Numbered from the stretch's first letter, positions 10,590-22,447 are shown. The stretch: 64,000 nucleotides of DNA from Cephalotrichum gorgonifer (GCA_900312665.1 ONZQ02000014.1:403924-467923); one strand, 5' to 3'. A program made the numbers and translations. The notes: generated by a model not told the origin, from the letters alone.

Positions 10590-13166
10590 ATGTCGCTACC
10601 AACCACCCCCGCCGAACAAGCCAGTGGCACCTTCGAGTCACTGCAATCACACACCACGCACACCCGACGGCTTAGACCCCCCGACCTCGAGGTCGTTACG
10701 GGCGGACATAGCCGTGTTCCGCTAAAATCTGACCCCAAGCTGTCTAAGCGCGATTCGAGGATCGGTCTTCGGGGTATCTTTGGGCGCTCTCGAGCCGGCA
10801 AGGATGCCGATGTGCCGCCCTCGCCGAGGGAGTCCTTAAGGACGCCCGGCACCCGCTCGTCCTGGGCCGAGCTAAGTGGCTGGGCGCCCCAGCGGTCCGA
10901 GCCAGTACTACCAGTCATCCCGGATTCCGGGTCGGCAGAAACAGATAGCCTCAACCAGGCGAGGCAGAAGAAGGCGGCCCCCGCCGGGAAGAAGGCCGCG
11001 CCAGCACCAACGAGAGCACCCCGGGCAGCCATGGCCTCCTGGGATCCGCCCCCGCTATTCCAGGCATATCCCCAGGCCATTCGACACGCGCATCTCCCAG
11101 CCTGCACTTACTCCGCCGACGCCGTCCTTCGCATGAACGAGAAGAGGAGCGCCCGGGAAGATCTCGACGAGGTCTCAAAGATGAAACCCGGTGAGAAGAA
11201 GAAGAAGCACAGGCGGAATTCCTCTGCCTCTTTCGAGTGGACCACCAAGGTCTTTGTCCTAGTCACGGCCGGGTACCTATTGCAGTATACCGGCGACGGC
11301 TCGTTTGACCGGCTCCCCGAGAAAGTATTACACCTAGGCAAGGACTCGGCGGCGTTCGCGAGCGACGCGATACCCGGCCGCCACTGGGTCCTACACGTAG
11401 CATCACTGATGGAAGATGGCGGCGCCACGACGCCCGAATCCCGCCCACTGCTCTCCCGCTTCGCCTTCCGGGCGAGCGAGAAGCGCCACGCCTCGAACTT
11501 CCTGATGGTGTTCGAGGGCGCGGAGGACATGGACGCATGGATCTCGGTACTGCGGAAGGAGATCGAGGCGCTCGGCGGGAAGAAGAACCTAGAGGAGACG
11601 GGAAAGCCCAAGGAGGAGGCCGAACAGTTGAAGTTGAAGGCGCAAGTGAGCCAGCGCACCTTGGTCGTGCGAGACCCCGACAGGTTTTCAAGGACCATCA
11701 ACCCGCAGGATCTGACGTGGCAGCGCCGACAGAGCTTTGTGTCGCAGGGGAGTGGAGATGCCAGGAGCCCGGTGACAGTGGTGGAATCTGAGGCGGCGCC
11801 CGAACCCTCCCCGGACGACATCTCGACGACAAACAGCGTGATTTCGCATGACGGCAGGCAACTGGACAGCCTGCGAGACAGTACCGGTGCCAACAACAGG
11901 CTGTCGTACATCTCATCCGGCCAGCGAACCTTTATCACATCGGCAGGTTCGTCGCCGGCTTGCTCCCCAACTAGAGACAGCTTTGTGAGCCCCATCGATG
12001 ACCTTCCTCCCCGGGAGCCGGCGCCGGAGGTCCGGCTGAGGCCCAACGCCGCCGCCATCGCTGACAGGCGGCAGTCCATGCTGGCCATGGGCCCCTTCGT
12101 CGACCCGATGCAAGCGAACCCACACCGTCCCCACTCCACGTACACGCCGGGTCCCATAGGCGATGGCATGGGGGCGTATGGGCCTGCCATCCCGAACTTT
12201 AGCACCCCTCACTCCACCAGTAGGCGGTATTCCGTCGTCAACCCCCTATCATCGGAGGCCGCGGCGCCCGAGGGGTGGTCACAACCTCCCGCGCCCGAGC
12301 AACCCGAGCAGAACTTCCACCCAACGAGGGTTAGCAGCAGGAGATGTCCTCCCTCCAGCCTCATGCTGTCCAGGCCCCTGTCCGTCGTGGCCGACCAGCC
12401 TTCCCCGATTCTCGAGCTCGAACCGCCGACACGCCCTGCGACGAGCTATTCAGAGAGCCCCTCGAATGCGGATACGACGATCACCGTCGATATCACGCCG
12501 CCGCCACCGCCGCCGGAGGAGCTTGTGGAGAACAACCCGCGAATGCGCGAATTGGTAGCGGCAAATAGTGACCCTGCACTCGAAGCTACCGGTATCTTCA
12601 ACCCCCGTAAGGCCTCGAGTATGCAGGCCCTCCGCAGCCCCGCCGACATAACACCCGAGGTCCAAAGTATCGCCATGCCTATGTACATGGGCGAGGCGAG
12701 GAGGATATCGTTCGGTCCGGCCCCCATGCCGGCGAACCAGAAGCCCGAGCCGATGCAGAGGTCAAGGTCGTCCATGGGCGACTACGAGCGGACTCGTAGC
12801 CAGTCGCCCTCAAGGAATGCGTACAAGCGCGCCAGCCTCCAAGTAGGGATGTCGACGCCGCCAGAGAAGCGACATCCCCGGCTCTCCCTCCCCAACGGGG
12901 CTGAGCTGGATTCTCCCCTAAGCCCCTCCACAGTCGCCCTCATGCGGGCCAACCAGGCCGCCCAAGCCGCCCAAGCCGCAATCTCTGCTCCCAGCCATGG
13001 ATCGCCACCGCAACCGCCGTCCGGGCAGTTCTTGGCGGTTGATGGTCAGTCGAGGGCGCTCTTCAACCGTCGCAGCATGCCGCAACTGGCCGAAGGGCCA
13101 CCTCCTGCTCCCCCACCGACATGCGCGCTGCCCCCGATTCCACAAAAGATACGCCTCAGGATATGA
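10590..13166 (+). CDS. PH-domain protein, single exon, function unknown
   Basis: One uninterrupted exon encodes 858 residues. Residues 1-205 are low-complexity, with a basic KKKKHRR patch just before the folded part. A pleckstrin-homology domain spans about 208-325. It begins with a WTTKVFVLVTAGYLLQYTGDG strand pair, and its C-terminal helix carries the invariant Trp (EDMDAWISVLRKEI). The remaining 530 residues are Ser/Pro-rich and look disordered, with a poly-Pro block (ITPPPPPPEEL) near 630-640, an Ala-Gln repeat (NQAAQAAQAA) near 790 and many SP/TP sites. PH domains usually bind phosphoinositides or protein partners, so membrane-linked scaffolding is plausible; that is inference. The ATG at 10590 is the first in the frame and follows a long pyrimidine-rich leader. 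Family members of this layout are, to my knowledge, unnamed. Confidence 0.85.
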   Translation: MSLPTTPAEQASGTFESLQSHTTHTRRLRPPDLEVVTGGHSRVPLKSDPKLSKRDSRIGLRGIFGRSRAGKDADVPPSPRESLRTPGTRSSWAELSGWAPQRSEPVLPVIPDSGSAETDSLNQARQKKAAPAGKKAAPAPTRAPRAAMASWDPPPLFQAYPQAIRHAHLPACTYSADAVLRMNEKRSAREDLDEVSKMKPGEKKKKHRRNSSASFEWTTKVFVLVTAGYLLQYTGDGSFDRLPEKVLHLGKDSAAFASDAIPGRHWVLHVASLMEDGGATTPESRPLLSRFAFRASEKRHASNFLMVFEGAEDMDAWISVLRKEIEALGGKKNLEETGKPKEEAEQLKLKAQVSQRTLVVRDPDRFSRTINPQDLTWQRRQSFVSQGSGDARSPVTVVESEAAPEPSPDDISTTNSVISHDGRQLDSLRDSTGANNRLSYISSGQRTFITSAGSSPACSPTRDSFVSPIDDLPPREPAPEVRLRPNAAAIADRRQSMLAMGPFVDPMQANPHRPHSTYTPGPIGDGMGAYGPAIPNFSTPHSTSRRYSVVNPLSSEAAAPEGWSQPPAPEQPEQNFHPTRVSSRRCPPSSLMLSRPLSVVADQPSPILELEPPTRPATSYSESPSNADTTITVDITPPPPPPEELVENNPRMRELVAANSDPALEATGIFNPRKASSMQALRSPADITPEVQSIAMPMYMGEARRISFGPAPMPANQKPEPMQRSRSSMGDYERTRSQSPSRNAYKRASLQVGMSTPPEKRHPRLSLPNGAELDSPLSPSTVALMRANQAAQAAQAAISAPSHGSPPQPPSGQFLAVDGQSRALFNRRSMPQLAEGPPPAPPPTCALPPIPQKIRLRI

Positions 13167-14298
13167 TCTTCTTTTTTTTTCCCTTTACAGTACAACCGAC
13201 AGTTTCTATCCTACCTACACTTTCCACCCGCACTCACTCACTATATGGTGGTTTTATCTCCTTCTCGCTACCGGGCGAGTAAACACGCTCCCTAGTACCG
13301 AGATCAACAAACGGACGCACGACATGACTCTTTGCTCAAAGTTCATTTCCTTTGTTATATATATACCATAATGATATCAGGGCCGAGGATGTGAAGTTCC
13401 GCACACGAAGGGCGGATACGAACGTCATGCAGAACGTTTAGAGGTTGTTTATAGAAGCGGGCCCAGCAAGACACCCTTGCTGCGGCTAGTTGGCCACGCG
13501 CGGCCTTTCTTTCTTTTTTCTTTTTTCTCTTCGTTTCGTGAAGAATGAGGGGGCTTTTTTGGACTTTACTGAGACAGGCATGAAGGGGGTTTTATTACTT
13601 GTTGGACGAAGTGTGGGGTGTACGAAAGACGTGGTCAATGGAGTTAATGCGTGCTTTGGAGCTTGGGCTAGAGATGGATGAGCTGAATGCGACCACGGCC
13701 TCGAGTTTGGCTGCTATCGGGTGTTGTATATTAGTGATCAAGAGAAGGGTTTATTGTTGAAATGACTAAAATCATTTAAAAAACAAAAGATTTTGTTTTG
13801 TTTGTTGAAACGAGTGAAAGCGCCAGAGGAAAGGGTTATTTCACCGCTAAAATGGTTGTTAAAAGACGAGTTTACTGACGGCGGGATGACTGAAAGATCG
13901 AGTCTTGAGAATATGACAAGATAATGGACCACCGAAGTCTTGAAATAGTGGCGTATGCCAGGCTAAACAAGCTCTCTCGTCCCCTCGCTGTTACCTGTTA
14001 CTCATACTGTCACTCAGGTTCTCCCGAGGAAACTCCGCTGTCCATCGCTTTGCCCCACCACCACCACCACAGAATCTCGTGCTGTCCCTCAACGCCACAG
14101 CCACACGAAAAGTGCGAAATTCCGTTACGCTCAAATCAACCCCCGCTAATTAAAATCATCCCGACGAACGTCTTCTTCGAAACAACAGCGCTGCCCCCGA
14201 GAGGTACCACCCCACGATCCCATCGATTCCAACCTCCGAGCCCGAGAGGAATAGTATTGAAACGAGTTTCCGCGTACCGAACGAAAGAATCGCCCATC
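13167..14298. other. Intergenic spacer with AT-rich hairpin block
   Basis: This spacer separates the PH-domain gene from eIF3g. It holds T-rich tracts near 13170 and 13500. A markedly AT-rich block at about 13735-13925 contains two short inverted repeats, listed separately. The last 300 bases are the eIF3g promoter and leader. No gene was seen. Confidence 0.5.
13760..13799. repeat. Two adjacent short inverted repeats in AT-rich DNA
   Basis: AAATGA and TCATTT flank a six-base loop. Immediately after, AAAACAAAA (13780-13788) and TTTTGTTTT (13791-13799) flank a two-base GA loop. Both can form hairpins. The surrounding 190 bases are much richer in A+T than the flanks. Confidence 0.6.
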
Positions 14299-15426
14299 AT
14301 GGCTACCAAGACCAAGTGAGTCCTGCACCAAAATCACCCCACACCCATACACTACTGTCGAGTCTCGAGTCTCGAATCTCGAATCTCAAACTCTGATCCC
14401 ATGACTAACCGGCCCTCCCCCCCTTCCCACAAAGGCCCGACTGGGCCGACGATGAGGACATAGACGAGGTACCCTCCACCGAGCTCCCGCCCGCCCAGAC
14501 GCTCAGCAACAAGGACGGCACCAAGACCATCATAACCTACCACATCAACGAGGACGGGCAGAAGGTCAAGACGACCCGCCGCGTCCGGTACACGACGCAC
14601 ACGGAGAAGGTCAACCCGCGGGTGGCAGACCGCAAGACGTGGTCCAAGTTCGGCGCGAGCGCCAAGGACGGCCCCGGCCCGATCCCCGACACCACCTCCG
14701 TCGGCGAGAACATCATCTTCCGGCCCAGCACCAACTGGCGCAAGGACGCCAAGGACGAGAAGACGGACGCCAACGCGCAGGCGATGAAGGACCAGCTAAG
14801 GGACAAGAAGGTCAAGTGCAGGATCTGTAACGGGGAGCATTTCACCGCCAGGTGTCCGTACAAGGACACCATGGCCCCCGTCGGCGAGGCGGCCGGCGGC
14901 GACGTGGCGGCGGGCATGGGCGACGAGCCCCCGACGTCGGCGGCGGCGGCCAAGAAGGGGTCGTACGTCCCGCCCGCGATGAGGGGGGGCGGCGGCGCGG
15001 GAGAGAGGATGGGGGGCAAGTTCGGCGAACGGGACGACGCCGCCACGCTGCGCGTCACCAACGTAAGTCACCTCACCCACCTCCCACCCTCGACCGTTTC
15101 TCACATTCCTTCTTCTTCTTCCCCATTTTCCTTTTTTCCTTTCTGCAACACACGTTCCAGGGTCCCCCCAAACTGTGTCTTTCTAACGCTGCGGAATATA
15201 GGTCTCCGAGATGGCCGAGGAAGGCGAGCTGCGCGATATGTTCGAGCGGTTCGGCCGTGTCACTCGCGTATTCCTGGCCAAGGACAAGGATACGGGTCTG
15301 GCGAAGGGCTTCGCGTTCATCAGCTTCGTCGACCGCGACGACGCCGTCAAGGCTGCGGCCAAGATGGACGGTTTCGGTTTCAAGCATCTGATTCTCAGAG
15401 TGGAGTTTGCCAAGAAGACCGCCTAA
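14299..15426 (+). CDS. TIF35: Translation initiation factor 3 subunit G (eIF3g)
   Basis: RNA-binding subunit of the eIF3 complex, which acts in scanning and reinitiation on the 40S ribosome. Three exons (14299-14315, 14435-15062, 15202-15426) encode 289 residues, the normal fungal length. Exon 1 gives only MATKT plus part of Lys6. The donors are gtgagt and gtaagt; the introns are 119 and 139 nt. The N-terminus has the conserved PDWADDEDIDEVP acidic start and the KTWSKFG segment. A CCHC-like zinc knuckle follows (C-x2-C-x4-H-x4-C in CRICNGEHFTARC). A C-terminal RRM lies in exon 3 with RNP2 (LRVTNV, spanning the second splice site) and RNP1 (KGFAFISF). The second intron falls exactly between RNP2 and the first RRM helix. 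The identification is firm. Confidence 0.95.
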
Positions 15427-16236
15427 GGGTAGGTAGGCTCTTTCGTCCTTGGCGGGATGGGGGGAAACGGAGGGAAAAGGGAGGAGGCGAAAAGGGGGGA
15501 AGCATGAGGTTTTGGGACTCATTTTCGGGTAAGAAAGGGGGTCAAGGGTTTTCTTTTTTCGTTTCGTGTTTTAACGGGTTACGAAATCAAGAACGTGGGA
15601 AGATTAACTGTTTTTTATCTTGCATTTTCTTTTCTTGGAAGAAAGAATTTGAGCAAGACTTCCCGTCATGTGTCTTCTTGTTTCTATGTAATCAAGAAGT
15701 TGTATTTTGAGATGACTGATATGGGACAGCTAGAGAAAAGTACAACTTCACCAAACAAAAAAAGACCTTCCGTGGTATAGCATTCTATTTCCCCCCTTCC
15801 TGACAAATTGAAATAGAGTACAAAGGAGATAACGGCTCTAGAGACGCCAGAAATTCGTGTAAGAAACGGATGATGCCGGGGGAAGGTGTGCAGATGGGGG
15901 GATATAATCCTTGCGCCTGTATTTCATACTCCCCCGTGTGGTATCCGTGGATTATGGATTATGGTCGTGGCGTCGTGAGCTGATGAAGACATGTCGAAGG
16001 CAAAAGACAAAGGAGATGGGGGAGCCAGCTGGTGGTCCAGAACTATCGAGCCTGAAAAAAAAACCTCGAGCAGGGTGACGGAAGGTCGGGGGCAGTGGAA
16101 AGGGGACGTGGAGTTGGGAGTGAGTGGCAGTAGCAGAGTACAAAGGCAAAGGCGGACCGTCGTCAAAAGAACCCGACGACCAGCACGAAAACAACGAAAA
16201 CAAACGCAAAGGCCATAGCGACGGGTCAGAGCCCAC
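15427..16236. other. Intergenic, convergent 3' regions
   Basis: This spacer lies between eIF3g (+) and the small basic protein (-). It is G/T-rich just after the eIF3g stop and moderately AT-rich near 15600-15800, consistent with 3' untranslated DNA. No gene was seen. Confidence 0.5.
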
Positions 16237-16713
16237 CTATTTCGACCCCTCGGCCTCTTTCTTCTCCTCCTCCTCATCATCCTCCTCCCCCTTCTCCTTC
16301 GCCAGCTTCTTCTCCAGCGCCTTCCTTCTCTCCACGGCCTTCGCCTTCTTCTTCTCCCCCCACCACCCCTTCGCCCCGTCGACCTTCTCCCCCGCCACGG
16401 CCGGCGCCATCCTCACGGCGCCAAAGGTGAACTTGAGCCCCAGCCACAGGTGCCGGACGCCCTCCTTATAGTGGCCCCGCGCCGTCCCGATATCGCGGCG
16501 GGCGGCGGCCGCGTGCTTCTTGGTGCGGTACGTGCGCTCGGCGCGGCGGGCGGTCCGGAGGGACTTGGCGGCCTGGAGGCGCGTGGAGGTCAGGGCCGTG
16601 AGGGTGCCGGTGGCCGTGGTGCCCGCGGTGCCGGGGCGTGGGTTGGGGAGGGGCTTCTCGGAGGGGTCCCCCTGGGAGAGGCCCCGCTTTTCAGCTGACT
16701 TGGACTTGAACAT
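16237..16713 (-). CDS. Small basic protein with charged C-terminus, unknown function
   Basis: A single exon encodes 158 residues. Residues 1-45 are polar and Pro/Thr-rich. The middle is Arg/Ala-rich helix (RLQAAKSLRTARRAERTYRT) followed by a more hydrophobic segment (GVRHLWLGLKFTFGAVRMAP) that could be an amphipathic or membrane-associated helix. The C-terminus is a Lys/Glu-rich coiled-coil-like tail ending in an acidic cluster (EKGEEDDEEEEKKEAEG). Composition and third-position GC match the neighbouring genes, unlike random frames here. Its ATG at 16713 is preceded by an A-rich stretch. I do not recognise a family. It diverges from CHO2 across a 2.5 kb spacer. Confidence 0.65.
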   Translation of the reverse strand: MFKSKSAEKRGLSQGDPSEKPLPNPRPGTAGTTATGTLTALTSTRLQAAKSLRTARRAERTYRTKKHAAAARRDIGTARGHYKEGVRHLWLGLKFTFGAVRMAPAVAGEKVDGAKGWWGEKKKAKAVERRKALEKKLAKEKGEEDDEEEEKKEAEGSK

Positions 16714-19187
16714 TTTTTTTGGTATTTGTATTTGTTTTCTCTTATTTCGGGAGGCAGCTCTTTAAAAAGGGTTTGGAGGATTATTATATGGTGAATTGCC
16801 AAGACGGGATGTTGTTCAAAGGAGTGTGGGGACACTTGCTTAACGAGTGTAAGTGGGATGCGTCGACTTGTCGTTGGTCCCGAGTTATAAGTGAGAGTGC
16901 GTGATGGAGCAGAGCAGCGGAAAACCCATAGGAAGAGAAGAGAGAGAAGGGAAGGACCATCCCATGGAAACGGGGATAGAAGGATATTATATTCTGAGTC
17001 ACATATATATTCCCATCTCTGAGACGGGGACTCCGTTTGTTCGTGTTTGTTTGGTACCCCATTTTCTCGTTTTAAATCATCATGGAGATTCATGCGTGGA
17101 ACAACGTAGAACACGTAGAACACGCCACCAAAGAACTAGATGAGGAAACAAAGATTCTAATGACACGCCCTGGCGGCGGTACAGTAAATGTCCACGAGAT
17201 TCGTGGGTTTTAAAAGCGTGGAGGGGGTGAGTCGAGACTCGCAGGGAGTTGGGGTTGAGAAGAACTCGGTAAGACTAGAGTTGTGCATGACAATGCAATT
17301 AAACGCGTCGCGGTCTACTTCAATAGGCTCCACGGTGGTGTGCATGAGCCAAACTACGCCTGGGTCTCGGGACTCTCGCCCGATTACCTAGAGTGATGTC
17401 GATGGGTGTGTCAGCGAGTATCGGAGAGATGGGACAGACAGGCACGAGTAAGAGAGGTGAGACCGTCGTCAAATGGAACTGGAAGGAGCCGCCTAGAAGG
17501 TTTGGGTGCCAGAACTTGTACAAACACTAGCATGGAAGGAGTAACTACTCGTGGGACCTCTGTTAGATAAGAGATAGGACAACCGGCGCGCACCTCCCAG
17601 TCCACGACCTAGTGGGTAATGAATGGGTACCTCGACCCCACTGTAAACACATGATGTTACCTGTAACTGCAACGTAGGCACGGGTATATCCCCGGGTCGA
17701 CCTGTTCACCCAAGTTCAAAGTTGGCCCCCGGGTCCGTAGTACAACAGCCATGACCAACATCATACACACAAGCAATATAGCCAGTCACTTCTCATCCCC
17801 GCGATCTCAAATACCGATCTTGATGGTGTGCTGGGCAGCTCGCTTCGTGCCTGCCGCCCTGCAACCCCCGCACGAACCCCCACTCCCCACTCGCCGAAAC
17901 AGCCCGACTCGCACGGCAACCTCGAGGGCAATTCGAGGGCACGCGACCCACAACCAGTCCCGCACACGGCGGGAGAGGAAGCGGAACTCTGGCCTGAACT
18001 CCCTCAGCAACATTGGAGGTTCGGCCGGTTGCCGGTGCTCGTACTTGTACTCGTACTCAGTGCTCGGTGGTGGCGATAGCAGCTTCCATTCGCTTCTAAG
18101 GACCCCTGTCGACCAGAATAAATTTTCGTCCTGTGCAAGAGCCCTGTACCCCCCCCCCCCCCACCTGTAATTTTCGTTCTTCTCTCACTCTCTCTTAACT
18201 AATATTTTTTTTTGGTGAGAAAAAAACGCTTTGACCAGTATTATCACATGTCTTCCAAACTCCCTCTCTTCCTGCCCCCCTTCCTGGACCCTTCACCCCG
18301 CGTGCGCCCCACGGCTAATACGTGATGGCTGGGGTTGGGTGGGTGACACAAGTACCTGTACTGGCGAACCGGTGACCACTGATACGCCACCTGGGGAGCT
18401 ACCAACCCGCAATTCGCAATCCTTGGGAGAAGTTTGTGACTGGCCCTGCATGCAGAAACAAACTCCTGGCACACAAATGTTGGAAGAGGTGACGTCGCGT
18501 CGCCCATCCTCGTTTCTGCCAGAAATGAATTGATAGGCTTCGCATGGAGCTTCTATTTGCGGATGATCGAATACACGTTAAAGTGCGGGTTCAGGTCACA
18601 AATATATCGCGTACTTTTGACGTTGTAGAGTAACAAAGCTGTACAAGCCTGCCACGGGTTGACCTGGGCCGCTCCTTCCATTAGTTCCTCTGTTCGGGAG
18701 TTGTCGGGGGCATCGTGTGTCTCTATCGGTGAGGGGCCACTTGTATCTCGGAGAGCTCAACAGTATGGATGGTGCTCATATTCGGAGGCGGGTCCATGGA
18801 TATTGTCCGGAGGATGTACTTCCATACGTTATAAGTTCATGTTGGAAGCTCTAGTGGAGAATCGCAATACTAAATAGCCCGAGCCGACCGCTTTATCCCA
18901 CGATCTGCCAAGTATTAGTACATCTCCCCTGGCCACCATTCCCCACCATCATACCCTGGCCTCGCACAGCGAAGCAAGGGCAACACCGATTGCGACGTCG
19001 CTTCTATATTTTTCCTCCACCGCCAACTCTCGTCGACCTTACTCGAGGACGACCTTTTCCTCCCCTCCAACCAGGAAACATACCTTCTTTTAATACATAC
19101 CCGACTGATCTACCTCGTTCCCCACCATCAGTCATAAACGGGGAATCCGGGCTCGCTTGGTCCCGAACGCCCTCAACGACGTTCAGG
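16714..19187. other. Divergent promoter region and spacer
   Basis: This 2.5 kb lies between the small basic protein (-) and CHO2 (+). It contains a C14 run at 18149-18162 and overlapping TACTTGTAC/TACTCGTAC at 18042-18056. An ORF open from about 18990 joins the CHO2 frame but is judged to be leader. No other gene was seen. Confidence 0.5.
18149..18162 (+). repeat. Poly-C run, 14 nt
   Basis: A pure C14 tract in the CHO2 upstream spacer. Confidence 0.9.
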
Positions 19188-22100
19188 ATGAGCTCGTCAC
19201 AAGCCAAACCGGAGACCCCTGCTTCCACAAGCGGCGGTGTCCGGCAGCGGCAGCGGAAGGGGAAGAAGAGCATCAGTCGCAAATCGATTGACGAGGGAGT
19301 CAAGCACGCGGAACCCACCACCGAGGAACAGTCCGGCGCCGGCTCTGAGGATGACCATGAAGACTCTCCACGAAAGCCGGCTAAGACGTACGGGCGGACG
19401 CCCGAGGGAAAGAGTGAGTGCTATTCCTCTTACATGGTGATGCTGCTATCGCGAGAACTGGCCTCAGCCCTACACGGCCACCGGGGCAGGCCTTGTCCCA
19501 TTCACTTGATCATGTGTACTAATCTGTTCTTTTTGCGTCAATTAGTCTTCACCGTCCCCACAACCCACGACATGGTCTCGCAGCTCCTCGATCCCCGCCA
19601 GCCGAAGAACCTGTCCGACGTCGGCGTCCTTGCTATACTGGCTGCCCACATCTTCCTCGCTTACTGGCTACCCTCCGGGCTCAAGCGCCCCGTGTTCGCC
19701 CTCGCATTCATGTTCTGGAGGGGCATGTACAATATCGGCATCGGCTACCTGCTCAGCGTCCAGTCCAACCACCGTAGGCTTGTAGCCTGGGCCAAGAAGT
19801 CCAAGGTCTTCGAGCACCCCGAGACGGGCGACCAGCCGAGGCCGTGGCTCTACAACCTCCTCAAGAGTGAGTTCGAGGCCAAGATCCCCAACGACTACGA
19901 TTTCGACAAGGCCCCTATCGAGTATAACACATGGCTGCTATTCCGGAGGTTCGTCGACCTCACTTTGATGTGCGACTTCGTCTCGTACTGCCTCTTCGCC
20001 ATTGTCTGCAGCCGCGCCCCCGAGGGCGAGTCCATCCCCGTCTACCTGTGCAGGTGGGGCCTCGGTATCGGTCTCGTGGGCTTCAACCTCTGGGTCAAGC
20101 TGGACGCCCACCGGGTGGTCAAGGACTATGCGTGGTACTGGGGCGACTTCTTCTACCTCATCGACCAGGAGCTCACCTTTGATGGTGTCTTCGAGATGGC
20201 GCCCCACCCCATGTACTCGATCGGATACGCTGGCTACTACGGCATCTCCATGATGGCTGCGAGCTACGACGTCCTATTCATCTCCATCGCCGCCCATGCC
20301 GCCCAGCTCATCTTCTTGGTGGTCGTGGAGAATCCCCACATCGAGAAGACGTACAACCCGCCGGCGCCGCGCAAGAGGACCATGTCCCAGGAGGGTGAGC
20401 CCCCCGTCATCAGCGTAGATGAGCCCGCGGGTCAAGCAGGAACCCCCCGCGACTCTCCACCCCAGGTCCACAACCTCATCGGCTTGAGCAACCTGGACCT
20501 GTTCCGGGCGCCCGACTACACGGTGATCCTCCTCTCAGGCTACATGGCCGTACTTGCGCTGGTGACACCGTCGACGCCGTTCTACCAGTTCCTCTTTGTC
20601 CTCCACGCGACCCTGTGGCGGTTCTGGTTCACGGTAGGCCTGGGCGTCATCCTCCACCTGCAGTCGACGAACAAGATCTGGACGCGGCACTTTGTCAAGT
20701 ATGGGGAGTCTACGAGGGAGGCGTGGAGCCAGTGGAAGTCGCTCTACCACATTAGCACGAGCATGTGCTACATCTCACTCTTTGCCGCGTGTTGGAAGAT
20801 GTACTCGGCCCCCGAGGACTGGAACTACGGCTGGGTCCCCCTGAAGCACGTGTTAGGGGCGGGCATGGTGGCGCTCCAGATATGGACGGCGGCGAGCGTG
20901 TACGAGTCCCTCGGCGAGTTCGGGTGGTTCTTCGGCGACTTCTTCTTCGACCACGAGGCCAAGCTCACGTACAAGTCCATCTACCGATTCCTCAACAACC
21001 CCGAGCGCATCTTTGGCACGGCGGCGTTCTGGGGCGCGGCGCTGATCACGTGGAGCCGGGCGATCTTCATCATGGCGCTCCTGAACCAGATCCTCACGTG
21101 GGGCTTCCTCTCTTACGTCGAGAAGCCGCACATGCAGAAGATCTATGGCAGGAACCTGCGGCGGGAGGCGGGGCTTACCAAGTTCATCAAGCGCTCGTTG
21201 CCGCCGCCGGTCAAGAATTGGCAGAAGAGCATGGACAAGGTCTGGGACGAGACATCGGGCTTCGTCGAGGAGTTCCTCGAGGCGGCGAGGCCCAAGCTCG
21301 CGAGCGGCGTCAAGACCATTGTCCGCGACACGTCAGCGCTCTTCAACTCGTACCCGGCGCGACTCAGTATCACGCGGTTGTCGCCGGACCTGGCCGGGTT
21401 CGACCCCAAGTACTACTCCATGGACGTGGAGGGGACGCGGGTGGCGGACTCGGCGGCGAGCGAGCTGTCCACGGGCAAGGAAAGCCTTCCGGGTAGGTTC
21501 CGCAAGGACGTCAAGACGCTCACGTTCGACTACGGCACGCCCATCAAGGTGACGTGGACGGCGCCGGCGAACCACGACAAGAAGGACTGGGTTGGGCTCT
21601 ACATGGTGGCGGACAACCACTCTCGGGAGGTGACGGAGGTGCCGTCGCTAGGTCGCTGGGTGCCAACGAACGCTGGCATGTACGAGTCGGAGGCGCTTGA
21701 CAGCGCCATCTCGGTTACAGAGCGGCCGGTCAAGAACCCCGACCCGTCCGGGCCGGATCTCGTGCGCGGCGAGGTCACGTTCGCGGGCGACCGGCTCTGG
21801 TGGACGCAGGGTGTGTTTGAGTTCCGGTACCACCACAAGGGCCGACACAACGTCATGGCCATCTCCCAGCCGTTTGAGATCCGCATAGGGCGGTTCGCGG
21901 ACGACGAGGTGGAGGTCGACTCGGCGGGCATGTACGAGCGCAGCGTGGAGCAGGCGCTTCTGCCCATCGTGAGGAACTGCCTCGACCGGGACCCCGACAT
22001 CGCGCCGAGCAATGCAGAGGAGCCGTTTGGGAGTCACGTGGAGCGGGACAGCAAGTATGCCAAGAGGGTGGTGTACGCTGTGCACCAGATGTTCGGGATA

Positions 22101-22323
22101 GAGTTCGCGCCGGCGGTGGTGCCGGCGGACGGGAACGTGAAGAAGCTCGCGTGGAGGATATGCAACGCAAAGCAGGTTCTGGTAGGTCCCCCCTTAGTCT
22201 CCCGAGGAAGATTGTCACCCCTGAGGTAGGCGGAAGGAAGGTTGAGCGGGAGAGGTGGGCTAACTTGTTCGCCAGGCCCCGTATAGCATGTCGCCTTCTA
22301 AGGGGACATCGACACCCGCATGA
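19188..22323 (+). CDS. CHO2: Phosphatidylethanolamine N-methyltransferase
   Basis: ER membrane enzyme that uses S-adenosylmethionine for the first methylation of phosphatidylethanolamine on the way to phosphatidylcholine. Exons 19188-19413, 19546-22181 and 22276-22323 encode 969 residues, in the family range. The start MSSSQAKPE is chosen because everything upstream in the frame lacks family character and a basic pre-membrane region follows. Exon 2 begins IFTVPTTHDMV and then FLAYWLPSGLKRPVFALAFM, the typical first membrane segments. Two homologous methyltransferase halves are visible: WYWGDFFYLIDQ...EMAPHPMYSIGYAGYYG with VVENPHIEKTY, and WFFGDFFFDHEAKLTYKSIYRF with YVEKPHMQKIYG. The C-terminal third is soluble and beta-rich (KKDWVGLYMVADN). 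Exon 3 adds the short tail APYSMSPSKGTSTPA. Intron 1 (132 nt) is a multiple of three without a stop. Confidence 0.95.
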
Positions 22324-22447
22324 GGGCATTGTGCCCTGGCTCGGAGGTAGTACCCGGCCTGTTGCTGTTGGGGGACACACTCGGGCCATTGGGAGACGGG
22401 CTCGGCCTGTTGGAAAATGACTCGGCCTATCGTGAGACGCACCACTC

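Noticed and set aside
11108..12205. Long minus-strand frame (365 codons) opposite the PH-domain gene
   Set aside because: It mirrors GC-rich codons of the plus-strand gene; its Ser/Arg-rich translation has no family features.
18320..18365. GGTTGGGTGGGTGAC resembling the 3' part of 5S rRNA
   Set aside because: The rest of 5S rRNA is absent on either side; match is limited to about 15 bases.
18990..19187. Upstream extension of CHO2 by 66 codons
   Set aside because: Pro-rich and without family character; the next ATG at 19188 gives the expected basic N-terminus.
20765..21496. 243-codon alternative frame inside CHO2
   Set aside because: Arises from codon bias of CHO2; contains only Arg/Gly/Leu-rich text.
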